A DNA stretch of 64,000 bases from Phenylobacterium sp. GTDB taxonomy: Bacteria > Pseudomonadota > Alphaproteobacteria > Caulobacterales > Caulobacteraceae. Shown piece after piece: positions 57,312 to 64,000 of this stretch. The number at the start of each line of letters is the position of its first letter. Position 1 is the stretch's first letter. Below the pieces are notes generated by a model, which searched no databases, had not been told where the DNA came from, and worked only from the letters and a program-made list of their open reading frames with translations. A program made the position numbers and the translations under genes. The DNA lies in NCBI RefSeq assembly GCF_004799515.1, contig NZ_SSMX01000004.1, forward strand, positions 62,001 through 126,000, written 5' to 3'.

Positions 57312-58376
57312 ATGCCTTCGCTTTTCGACCCGCTGAAGCTCGGCGACCTCACGCTCCCGAACCGCATCCTCATGGCGCCGCTCACCCGCTCTCGCTCCGG
57401 CGAGGAACGGATCCCCGGCCCGCTGGTGGCGGAATATTACGCCCAGCGCGCCTCGGCCGGCCTGATCCTCAGCGAGGCGACCTCGGTGACGCCGCTGGGC
57501 GTGGGCTACGCCGACACGCCTGGCATCTGGTCCGACGAGCAGGTCGAGGGCTGGAAGCTGACCACCAAGGCCGTGCACGACGCCGGCGGCCTGATCTTCC
57601 TGCAGCTCTGGCACGTGGGCCGCATCTCCGACCCGATCTTCCTGGACGGCCAGCCGCCGGTCTCCGCCAGCCCACTCGCCGCCAAGGGTGACGTCAGCCT
57701 CCTGCGTCCCAAGCGCCCCTATCCGACGCCGCGCCCGCTGCCGCTGGACGAGATCGCCGGCGTCGTCGAGGCCTACCGCCTGGGCGCGGAGAACGCCAAG
57801 CGCGCCGGCTTCGACGGGGTCGAGCTGCACGGCGCCAATGGCTACCTGCTCGACCAGTTCCTGCAGGACGGCTCGAACCAGCGCACCGACGCCTACGGCG
57901 GCCCGCTCGAGAACCGCGCCCGGCTGATGCTGGAGGCGGTGGACGCGGCGATCTCGGTGTGGGGTCCCGACCGCGTTGGTCTGCACCTCGCCCCGCGCGG
58001 CGACGCCCACGACATGGGCGACAGCGATCTGCCCGCCACCTTCGGCTACGTGGCCCATGCGATGCGCAAGCGGGGCCTGGCCTTCCTGATGGCCCGCGAG
58101 CGGCTGGGCGACGACCGCATCGGCCCGGCGTTGAAGGCGGCGTTCGGCGGCGTCTTCGTCGCCAACGAGGGCTTCGACCGGGCGAGCGCCCAGGCCGTCC
58201 TCGACGCCGGCGAGGCCGACGCCGTGGGCTTCGGCAAACTGTTCATCGCCAACCCCGACCTGCCCGCCCGCTTCAAGTCCGGCGCGCCGCTCAATCCCTG
58301 GCGGATGGAGACCTTCTACGCCGGCGGTGCGGAAGGCTACGTCGACTACCCGGCCCTGGAAGCCGTCGAGGCCTGA
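57312..58376 (+). CDS. old yellow enzyme-like NADH:flavin oxidoreductase/alkene reductase
   Basis: 354 residues. FMN-dependent ene-reductase. MAPLTRSRSG starts the barrel, LQLWHVGR follows, HGANGYLLDQFLQDGSNQRTD holds the substrate-binding His/Asn, and GGPLENRARL ends it. This is the NemA/OYE type rather than YqjM (length and motifs). Substrates in cells are often electrophilic alkenes or nitro-compounds. Its terminator-like hairpin is at 58390-58412. No regulator is next to it. Confidence 0.92.
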   Translation: MPSLFDPLKLGDLTLPNRILMAPLTRSRSGEERIPGPLVAEYYAQRASAGLILSEATSVTPLGVGYADTPGIWSDEQVEGWKLTTKAVHDAGGLIFLQLWHVGRISDPIFLDGQPPVSASPLAAKGDVSLLRPKRPYPTPRPLPLDEIAGVVEAYRLGAENAKRAGFDGVELHGANGYLLDQFLQDGSNQRTDAYGGPLENRARLMLEAVDAAISVWGPDRVGLHLAPRGDAHDMGDSDLPATFGYVAHAMRKRGLAFLMARERLGDDRIGPALKAAFGGVFVANEGFDRASAQAVLDAGEADAVGFGKLFIANPDLPARFKSGAPLNPWRMETFYAGGAEGYVDYPALEAVEA

Positions 58377-58389
58377 CCGGCGGCAGCGT

Positions 58390-58412
58390 CCTCCTCTCCT
58401 TGTGGGAGGAGG
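58390..58412. terminator. hairpin after the old yellow enzyme gene
   Basis: CCTCCTCTC pairs with GGGAGGAGG (one G-T), loop CTTGT, 14 nt after the stop. Same type as 9391-9415. Confidence 0.5.
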
Positions 58413-58523
58413 ATCGAGATGGCGCAGCCTCATGCGCGTCTATCGGCCAATGCGAAATCCCCTGGCGCCGCTTCCCCCTAACATGGCTATGCTGCGGAAA
58501 AACCGGGGGGAGACGAACGCACG

Positions 58524-59699
58524 ATGCCCAGGATCCAAAGCCGCTTGGCCATGGCCGCCACAGCCGCCCTGATCGCCCTGCCCGCGGCGGCCTCGCCGCC
58601 GTCGGCCGCGCCGACGCCGCCCATGGGCTGGAACAGCTGGAACCACTTCGCGGCCAAGGTCGACGACGCCACCGTGCGCGCCCAGGCCGACGCCATGGCG
58701 GCCAACGGCATGCGCGACGCCGGCTACCGCTACATCAACATCGACGACACCTGGGAAGGCGAGCGCGACGCCCAGGGCGTGATCCACGCCAATTCCAAGT
58801 TCCCGGACATGAAGGCGCTGGCCGACTACGTCCACGCCAAGGGGCTGAAGCTCGGCATCTATTCCTCACCCGGCCCCAAGACCTGCGCCGGTTATGAGGG
58901 CAGCTATGGCCATGAGGCGCAGGACGCCAAGACCTACGCCGCCTGGGGCATCGACTACCTGAAGTACGACCTCTGCAGCCTGGGCGACCAGATGAAGGCC
59001 ACCGGCTCGCTGGACAAGGCCCAGGAGATCGAGCTCACGGCCTACCGCAAGATGGACGCCGCGCTCAAGGCCACCGGCCGGCCGATCGTCTACAGCCTCT
59101 GCCAGTACGGCGTGGCCCAGGTCTGGCGCTGGGGCGGCTCGGTGGGCGGCAACCTCTGGCGCACCACCGGCGACATCACCGACCGCTTCTCGCGCATGAC
59201 CCAGATCGGCTTCGGCCAGGCAGGTCTGTCGAAGTACGCCAAGCCCGGGAACTGGAACGACCCCGACATGCTCGAGGTCGGCAACGGCGGCATGACGCCT
59301 ATCGAGTACCGCACCCACATGAGCCTGTGGGCCCTGCTGGCCGCCCCGCTGCTGGCCGGCAACGACCTTTCAAAGATGACGCCCGACACCCTGGCGATCC
59401 TGACCAACCGCGAGGTCATCGCCATCGACCAGGACCCCGCCGGCCATCAGGGCGACCGCGTCCACGCCGAGGGGCCGCTGGAGGTCTGGGCCAAGCCGCT
59501 CTCCGGCGGCGCCAAGGCCGTCGGCCTCTTCAACCTCTCCGACCAGCCGTCCTACGTCGAGGTCAGCTACGCCGCCGTGGGCTTCAAGACGCCGGTCAAG
59601 ACCCGCGACGTCTGGGCCGCCAAGGACCTCGGCGCCAAGACCTCCTACCGCGCCCTGGTCCCCGGCCACGGGGTGGTGCTGCTGCGGTTGGGGGCGTAG
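58524..59699 (+). CDS. GH27 alpha-galactosidase, exported
   Basis: 391 residues. Signal peptide (MPRIQSRLAMAATAALIALPAAA) then TPPMGWNSWNHFAAKVDD, the GH27 start. The nucleophile is in YLKYDLCS (Asp) and the acid/base in RTTGDITDRF. The C-terminal beta-sandwich ends LVPGHGVVLLRL. It cleaves terminal alpha-galactose from oligosaccharides in the periplasm. It is convergent with the symporter cluster, so the pair suggests galactoside use. The gap to the next gene is 3 nt. Confidence 0.92.
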   Translation: MPRIQSRLAMAATAALIALPAAASPPSAAPTPPMGWNSWNHFAAKVDDATVRAQADAMAANGMRDAGYRYINIDDTWEGERDAQGVIHANSKFPDMKALADYVHAKGLKLGIYSSPGPKTCAGYEGSYGHEAQDAKTYAAWGIDYLKYDLCSLGDQMKATGSLDKAQEIELTAYRKMDAALKATGRPIVYSLCQYGVAQVWRWGGSVGGNLWRTTGDITDRFSRMTQIGFGQAGLSKYAKPGNWNDPDMLEVGNGGMTPIEYRTHMSLWALLAAPLLAGNDLSKMTPDTLAILTNREVIAIDQDPAGHQGDRVHAEGPLEVWAKPLSGGAKAVGLFNLSDQPSYVEVSYAAVGFKTPVKTRDVWAAKDLGAKTSYRALVPGHGVVLLRLGA

Positions 59700-59702
59700 G
59701 CC

Positions 59703-59903
59703 CTACGCCCCCGGCTTCTTGCGGCTCACCACCGCCAAAAGCAGCATGGCCGCGCCGAAGACGGCCATGCCGGCGCCCCAGATGAGGTCGATGTTGAGGC
59801 CGCCCCGGTCCACCGCGGGCCCGCCGGTCAGGCCCGCGCCGGCCACCAGCAGGCCCATCACCAGGAACAACAGGCCGATGGGCAGGCGCACGTCGAAGGT
59901 CAT
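59703..59903 (-). CDS. small membrane protein next to the symporter
   Basis: 66 residues, two TM helices (residues 7-25 and 40-60). N-terminus DVRLPIGLLFLVMGLLVAG and C-terminus VSRKKPGA. Such small proteins often accompany SSS symporters in related genera. Starts 12 nt after the symporter stop, so co-transcribed. Function unknown, possibly a symporter subunit. Confidence 0.7.
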   Translation of the reverse strand: MTFDVRLPIGLLFLVMGLLVAGAGLTGGPAVDRGGLNIDLIWGAGMAVFGAAMLLLAVVSRKKPGA

Positions 59904-59915
59904 GGTCGCCGCCTC

Positions 59916-61718
59916 CTAGCGGAAGATGATGTTGAGCACGACGACGGCGGCGAGGATCACCACCCCCAGCACCGCCGGCCGGCCATACCAGGGCCCGTGC
60001 GCCTCGCTGATCTTCGGGCTGAGCGAGTAGGTCAGGCCCGCGAGCTGGGCTTCCGGCGAGGGCTTGGTCACCAGGCTGACGGCGACGGTGACCACGAAGC
60101 AGGCGCTCCAGGCCCAGATGGCGGTCCAGAAGTTCTGCGCCATCTCGCTCGGATAGGTGTGGACCACCGTGATCCAGCCCCCCTTCAGGCCGGGGATGTT
60201 GTCCAGCGGGAGGGTCAGGCCGTGGTGGACCGCCGCCGTCAGGATGCCGACCGCGAGCCCTGTGAAGGCGCCATGGCCGGTCGTCCGCTTCCAGAACATG
60301 CCGAGCAGGAAGGTCGCGAACACCGGGGCGTTCACGAAGGCCATGGTGAGCTGCAGGAAGTCCTGGATGTTGTTGAACTGGCCCACGACATAGGCCGCGG
60401 CGATGGAGGCCGCGATGCCGAAGGCCGTGGCCAGGCGCCCGACGTGCAGATAGTGCGCGTCGTCGGCGTCCTTGCGGATGTAGGCCTGGTAGATGTCGTA
60501 GGTGAAGACCGTGTTGAACGCGGTGACGTTGCCGGCCATCCCTGACATGAAGCTGGCGAGCAGCGCGGTCAGGCCCACGCCCAGCATGCCGGTCGGGAAA
60601 TAGCGCAGCAGCAGGTTGGGCGTGGCCAGGTCGTAGTCGAGCTGCGGATTGCCCTTGGCGTCCAGCATGGGCTTGCCGGTGGCCGCGTCGATCTTGATCG
60701 GGATCACCCCGGGATCGTGCTGCTGGACGTGGCCCGCGGCAGCGGTCGGGTGGGCCGTGGCGCCGGCCTTATCGGGCGCGGCGGTCAGCGCGATGGCGAT
60801 CAGCCCGGGCAGGATCACGATGAACGGGATGAACATCTTCACGCCGGCGGCGATCAGCGGCGTGCGCCGGGCCGCCGTCATGGAATCCGCCGCCAGCGCC
60901 CGCTGCACCACCAGGAAGTCGGTGCACCAGTACCCAAAGGATAGGACGAAGCCGAGGCCCATGCTGAGGCCGAACCAGTCGACCCCCAGCCGGTTGGTGG
61001 CCGCGTGCGCCATGCCGTGCCAGGCCTGGGTGTAGCTGGGTCCAAGAGTGGTCTCCAGGCCCGGCCAGCCGCCCACCTGCTTCAATCCCAGCCAAACCAA
61101 TGGCGCGAAGCCGGCCACGATCAGGAAGAACTGCAGGACCTCGTTGTAGATCGCCCCCCGAAGGCCGCCCAGGTAGATGTAGACCAGCACCACCACGGCT
61201 GAGACCCCGATCGCGGTGTGGAAGATCCAGGCCTGCGGCAGGCCCAGCCGCTCGAACGGGATGTCGAGGACGTGCAGGGTCTGGATCAGCTTGGCCAGCG
61301 CGTACATCGACACGCCGGAGCTCAGGATGGTCATGATCGCGAAGGCCACGGCGTTCAGCGCCCGGGTCTTCTCGTCGAACCGCCGGCGCAGGTACTCCGG
61401 CACCGAGCGGACCTTGGAGCCGTAGTAGAAGGGCATCATGAAGACGCCGATGAACACCATCGCCGGGATGGCGCCGATCCAATAGAAGTGCGCCGTGGAG
61501 ATGCCGTACTTGGCGCCCGAGGCGCCCATGCCGATCACCTCCTGCGCGCCCAGGTTCGCCGAGATGAAGGCCAGGCCCGCGACCCAGGCCGGGATCGACC
61601 GGCCAGCCAGGAAGAAGTCGCTCCCGCTCTTGGCGCGCCGCGAGGCGACGATGCCGATCCCCAGCACGAACACCAGGTAGAGGCCGAGCACCCCCCAGTC
61701 GACGCCGCCCAGCTTCAT
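59916..61718 (-). CDS. sodium/solute symporter (SSS family, SGLT-like)
   Basis: 600 residues with about 14 TM helices. WVAGLAFISANLGAQEVIGMGASGAKYG is the first conserved block, and GLRGAIYNEVLQFFLIV and FGYWCTDFLVVQRALAA are the SGLT-type motifs. An Asp/His-rich insertion after the eighth helix (HPTAAAGHVQQHDPGVIPIK) is longer than usual. Uses Na+ to import sugars or other solutes, here perhaps galactose or melibiose because of the convergent alpha-galactosidase. First gene of a two-gene unit with the small membrane protein. Confidence 0.9.
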   Translation of the reverse strand: MKLGGVDWGVLGLYLVFVLGIGIVASRRAKSGSDFFLAGRSIPAWVAGLAFISANLGAQEVIGMGASGAKYGISTAHFYWIGAIPAMVFIGVFMMPFYYGSKVRSVPEYLRRRFDEKTRALNAVAFAIMTILSSGVSMYALAKLIQTLHVLDIPFERLGLPQAWIFHTAIGVSAVVVLVYIYLGGLRGAIYNEVLQFFLIVAGFAPLVWLGLKQVGGWPGLETTLGPSYTQAWHGMAHAATNRLGVDWFGLSMGLGFVLSFGYWCTDFLVVQRALAADSMTAARRTPLIAAGVKMFIPFIVILPGLIAIALTAAPDKAGATAHPTAAAGHVQQHDPGVIPIKIDAATGKPMLDAKGNPQLDYDLATPNLLLRYFPTGMLGVGLTALLASFMSGMAGNVTAFNTVFTYDIYQAYIRKDADDAHYLHVGRLATAFGIAASIAAAYVVGQFNNIQDFLQLTMAFVNAPVFATFLLGMFWKRTTGHGAFTGLAVGILTAAVHHGLTLPLDNIPGLKGGWITVVHTYPSEMAQNFWTAIWAWSACFVVTVAVSLVTKPSPEAQLAGLTYSLSPKISEAHGPWYGRPAVLGVVILAAVVVLNIIFR

Positions 61719-61816
61719 TCGTTCCGTCCCCCTCAGCGCCCCCGTTCAGCGGGAGTCGGCTTGGCCCAGTGGCGGTCTTCCGCGCTTCGCCGTCAAGCCG
61801 CCTGCGCGCGGCGCCG

Positions 61817-62230
61817 CTAGGCGAGCGTCGTGGCGATCCGCGCCCCGGCGACCAGCATCCGATGCACCGGGCAGTTGTCGGCGATCTGGCCCAGGCGCGC
61901 GATCTGCTCGGCGGAGAGCTCGCCGGCGACCGAGACTGCGACCTGGAAGGTGTCGTGCGGCGCGAGGTCTGGATCGACCGCGTGGGTCACCGCCACGTCC
62001 ACGGCGCCCACCGGCCAGCCCTTGCGCGCCGCATAGAGGCGCAGCGTCTGGGCCACGCAGGCGGCCAGGCCCGCCGAGACCAGCTCGTGCGGCGTGGGGC
62101 CCAGATCGAGGCCGCCGCTCTCCAGCGGCTGGTCGGCGACGAACCGCGCCGGCCCGGCGCCGATCAGCATCTGCATTCCGCCCTGGCCCGGATCATACGC
62201 TGTGGCGGCGCGCGCGGCGGGTTCGGTCAT
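61817..62230 (-). CDS. OsmC-family peroxiredoxin-like protein
   Basis: 137 residues. HELVSAGLAACVAQTLRLYAARKGW carries the resolving-type Cys of the OsmC fold, and NCPVHRMLV the second Cys. It likely reduces organic peroxides or is a YhfA-like variant. The N-terminal GMQMLIGAGPARFVADQPLESGG forms the dimer strand region. Cytosolic. Isolated gene. ATG 62230; the upstream gap has no gene until 62596 on the other strand. Confidence 0.87.
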   Translation of the reverse strand: MTEPAARAATAYDPGQGGMQMLIGAGPARFVADQPLESGGLDLGPTPHELVSAGLAACVAQTLRLYAARKGWPVGAVDVAVTHAVDPDLAPHDTFQVAVSVAGELSAEQIARLGQIADNCPVHRMLVAGARIATTLA

Positions 62231-62595
62231 GTGGCGATCTCCTCAAACGGCAGGGATAAGGTGGCGGCGGCGCAATCGCGGTTACGCGGCGTTTCAGCGT
62301 GCCTCTGCTTCGGTGCGGTTTGGAGACGAACCGGATACGAACCGGCCCTACTCACGCCCCGGACGCCCTCGAGTTTGGCATTGTTCGGCGCGGCGTCCTT
62401 CCTCCCCCCAAGCCCGTCCCGCCGCACACCAAGGAAAGGCTCCGCAAGCCAGAACCCCCAAGGTCCTGCGGCGCCACCAGCGGCCCCTCCGTCCCCACGG
62501 GGGGGCCGTTTTCCGTTTTGCGGCCCAGGGAACGCGAGGTGAGCCCGCCCCGTTGTCGCTGTCTCGCGTGTGTCGCGTATCCAGGAGGACCCGAG
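62231..62595 (+). other. gene-free region that ends in an orphan terminator; possible unannotated RNA
   Basis: 365 nt with no convincing protein frame. At its right end (62481-62514) stands a perfect intrinsic terminator on the + strand with no coding gene ahead of it: the nearest + strand stop is far away. So something transcribed rightward, perhaps a small RNA starting around 62260-62400, ends here. No tRNA or known RNA family is recognised. Confidence 0.35.
62481..62514 (+). terminator. strong intrinsic terminator without a coding gene before it
   Basis: A 12-bp stem from CGGCCCCTCCGT and ACGGGGGGGCCG (one G-T pair, loop CCCC) followed by TTTTCCGTTTT. Its strength and orientation suggest a real 3' end on the + strand. 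Confidence 0.75.
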
Positions 62596-62787
62596 ATGAC
62601 CGGCCAGCCGCATCCTCAATCCGATCCCATCAAGCCGAACCCGGAGGCGCCGCGTCCGCCGCAGCAGGGCAAGGACATAGGCCCCAAGCTCGGCCGCGAC
62701 CAGCCCGGCCGAGGCCTCGACACCGGTGTCGACATCGGTTCCATCCAGCCCGGCGCCAGCGGCGACTCCGCCGCCCTCGACGACTAG
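62596..62787 (+). CDS. 63-residue proline-rich hypothetical protein
   Basis: Starts ATG ACC GGC at 62596 with AGGAGG 8-13 nt before it. The protein is Pro/Asp/Gly-rich with no hydrophobic segment: SDPIKPNPEAPRPPQQGKD, PKLGRDQPGRGLDTGVDIG, and ends SAALDD, so it is probably disordered. I do not recognise the family. The good Shine-Dalgarno supports it as a real gene. It lies between the orphan terminator and a REP-like element. Confidence 0.65.
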   Translation: MTGQPHPQSDPIKPNPEAPRPPQQGKDIGPKLGRDQPGRGLDTGVDIGSIQPGASGDSAALDD

Positions 62788-62799
62788 GCCACACCCATA

Positions 62800-62926
62800 C
62801 CGCTCGTCCCGGCGAAGGCCGGGACCCAGATGGAATGGCGCAGTTGTGGGCTCTACGAATTCGGAGCCCATTCCCGTCAGTTGCTCAGCTTTGAGATCTG
62901 GATTCCGGCCTTCGCGGAATGAGCGG
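62800..62926. repeat. large imperfect palindrome (REP-like element)
   Basis: CCGCTCGTCCCGG... (62800 on) matches the reverse complement of the segment ending ATGAGCGG (62926) over about 31 nt with a few changes, and GGCTC/GAGCC forms the inner hairpin. The layout equals 36134-36257 and 50900-51012. Confidence 0.7.
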
Positions 62927-62946
62927 GGAGAGGCCAAATTTGCGCC

Positions 62947-63591
62947 CTACGCCGGCTCGCCCGCGCGCATATGCGGCGGGCCGCCGGCGGCGACCATGGC
63001 GGCGAACTCCTCGCGGGAGTTGACCTTGGGCATGGACGTGTCCGGGACCGCCACGCCCAGGAAGCCGCAGAGCGGCGCCCAGCCGTCGCTGACCCGATAG
63101 ACCAGCAACCGATCGGCCGGGATGGTCTCGCGCACCGTGCGGTTATGCGCCAGGTAGACCGAGATCACGTGGTCGCGGTCGTGCATGCGAACGTCGAACA
63201 GCTCGTAGATCACCTTGCGCAGCATGCGCAGGAACGGCGCCTCGACGTCGGCCGGGATGTCGTTCTTGAAGATCGTCGCTTGGGTGGACTCGAACCAGTC
63301 GTCCGGATCGCGTTCGGTCAGGATCACCTTGGCCTCGGGATAGGCCGCCGCCAGCTCCCGGTAGAAGGTGGCGCTCGGCCAGTCGACGGTCGCGCTGTAG
63401 CCGGCGAAGATCTTCGCCCAGTCGGCCCGCGCCGGATCGAGCGCGGCCTCGTACCACCAGTCCGGGGCGGCCGGGTTCTTGAAAACCTCGATCATGTGGT
63501 AGCAGGGCCCGAGACCCAGCGCCTCGAGCGCCAGCTTCAGGGACATGGTCCCCGTGCGGCCGAAACCGGCCCCGATCACCTTCAATGTCAT
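62947..63591 (-). CDS. sulfotransferase-family P-loop protein
   Basis: 214 residues from ATG 63591. KVIGAGFGRTGTMSLKLAL is the P-loop that binds PAPS, and EVFKNPAAPDWWYEAAL, VDWPSATFYRELAAAYPEAKVILTERDP contain the 3'-phosphate contact. The same family includes many alphaproteobacterial proteins of unknown acceptor. Cytosolic. Divergent from cysK, which supplies cysteine and links loosely to sulfur metabolism. Confidence 0.83.
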   Translation of the reverse strand: MTLKVIGAGFGRTGTMSLKLALEALGLGPCYHMIEVFKNPAAPDWWYEAALDPARADWAKIFAGYSATVDWPSATFYRELAAAYPEAKVILTERDPDDWFESTQATIFKNDIPADVEAPFLRMLRKVIYELFDVRMHDRDHVISVYLAHNRTVRETIPADRLLVYRVSDGWAPLCGFLGVAVPDTSMPKVNSREEFAAMVAAGGPPHMRAGEPA

Positions 63592-63743
63592 GCGCCCCAA
63601 GCCCCCGACGGGCTGCCGTGTCCAAAGCCCGCTGCAAGCTTGGCCTGAAGTTCTGCGCCTCACAAGAACAGCGTTCGATTGACTTCCGAAACAGGCGCGG
63701 CCTTGAGTCCCGCCACCTGAAGCGCAACGGACGGACGCGGAAG

Positions 63744-64000
63744 ATGGCCAGACACGACAGCATCCTGGGCACGGTTGGAAACACCCCTGTGGTCCGGATC
63801 AACCGCCTCGCGCCGCAGGGCGTGAACCTCTACGTCAAGCTCGAGGCCTTCAACCCGCTGGGCTCGGTCAAGGACCGCCTGGCCCTGGGCGTCATCGAGG
63901 CGGCCGAGAAGTCCGGCGCGCTGAAGCCCGGCCAGACGGTGATCGAGGCCACCAGCGGCAACACCGGCATCGGCCTCGCCATGGTCTGCGCCGCCAAGGG
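63744..64000 (+). CDS. cysK: cysteine synthase A, 3' partial
   Basis: The first 85 codons are in the window; the gene runs past its end. O-acetylserine + sulfide to cysteine, PLP enzyme of fold type II. SVKDR (residues 41-45) has the PLP Lys43 and TSGNTG (70-75) the phosphate-binding loop; the N-terminus DSILGTVGNTPVVRINRL is the cysteine synthase start. ATG 63744 follows GGACGCGGAAG. Could also be a CBS-like protein, but the N-terminus matches CysK. Confidence 0.9.
   Translation, partial: MARHDSILGTVGNTPVVRINRLAPQGVNLYVKLEAFNPLGSVKDRLALGVIEAAEKSGALKPGQTVIEATSGNTGIGLAMVCAAK

Noticed and set aside
62470..62480. CCACCA near 62475 as a possible tRNA 3' end
   Set aside because: There is no T-loop consensus before it and no matching acceptor stem.
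62299..62787. A longer + strand frame over the orphan-terminator region and the 63-residue protein
   Set aside because: It reads through a strong terminator hairpin and gives a Pro/Arg-rich product; the ORF at 62596 has the good Shine-Dalgarno.
1..64000. tRNA, rRNA and CRISPR search by eye
   Set aside because: No GGTTCGAxTCC-like T-arm with CCA end, no rRNA stretch, and no regularly spaced direct repeats were found. A computed scan could still find a diverged tRNA.

Overview
The window is chromosomal DNA of a high-GC alphaproteobacterium (GC about 70% by eye). Three things suggest Caulobacterales, probably Phenylobacterium or Caulobacter: PEPxxWA-type sorting tails, a petABC operon whose Rieske protein carries an RR motif, and an lgt-midA-pgeF block beside ubiK. 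Genus is an inference from gene content; no rRNA gene or other decisive marker is present. I see no tRNA, CRISPR array, phage block or insertion sequence, and coding density is high with many 1-14 nt overlaps.

Layout. 1-5.1 kb: end of an SDR gene, a GNAT, a RidA-like protein, an ArsR/SRPBCC pair with its operator over the start codon, a secreted unknown, and an SDR/MFS pair. 5.4-9.6 kb: a + strand run of GNAT, DUF1285, NUDIX, DUF6111, CCA-adding enzyme and glutamine amidotransferase, then a 44-codon ORF. 9.6-14 kb: hemF and trmL, divergent from petABC (cytochrome bc1). 14-19.4 kb: a retropepsin-like secreted protein, a membrane protein, two PEP-CTERM proteins around a divergent unknown, and tandem dienelactone hydrolases. 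19.6-27.9 kb: ychF, several alpha/beta hydrolases, and a CGNR regulator divergent from a hydrolase-hydrolase-SDR run in which two enzymes lack an expected catalytic residue. 28-35.5 kb: a TPR protein, pth, rplY, a lipoprotein, prs, pgeF, midA, lgt, ubiK. 35.6-42.6 kb: YbjN, proC, a HhH-GPD glycosylase-like protein, a methyltransferase, a two-component pair, ilvE, membrane proteins. 42.7-45.6 kb: a pterin operon (26-codon membrane peptide, SDR, FolB, SDR, PTPS/QueD-like, FolB). 45.8-54.9 kb: aldehyde dehydrogenase, HSL-type hydrolase, nhaA, a CMD protein, SDR, selO, a PEBP protein, an EamA transporter, gluQRS. 54.9-56.1 kb: a TetR regulator divergent from two tandem transcription units, each with a near-copy of one operator/promoter, a 33-34 residue membrane peptide and a terminator-like hairpin. 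56.3-64 kb: HNH nuclease, old yellow enzyme, GH27 alpha-galactosidase convergent with a sodium/solute symporter, OsmC, a 63-residue unknown, a sulfotransferase-like protein and the start of cysK.

The most novel-looking parts are the TetR/duplicated-operator/micro-protein locus (55534-56139) and the pterin operon, whose leading SDR has His where the catalytic Lys should be. Next come the hydrolase/SDR cluster with altered catalytic residues (23192-25588), a perfect 18-bp palindrome before a PEP-CTERM gene, an orphan + strand terminator at 62481-62514 that may end an unannotated RNA, and four convergent gene pairs that share one CTAG as both stop codons. Two families of dispersed hairpins (about 120-bp nested palindromes and short CTCC/GGAG stems) occupy intergenic gaps.
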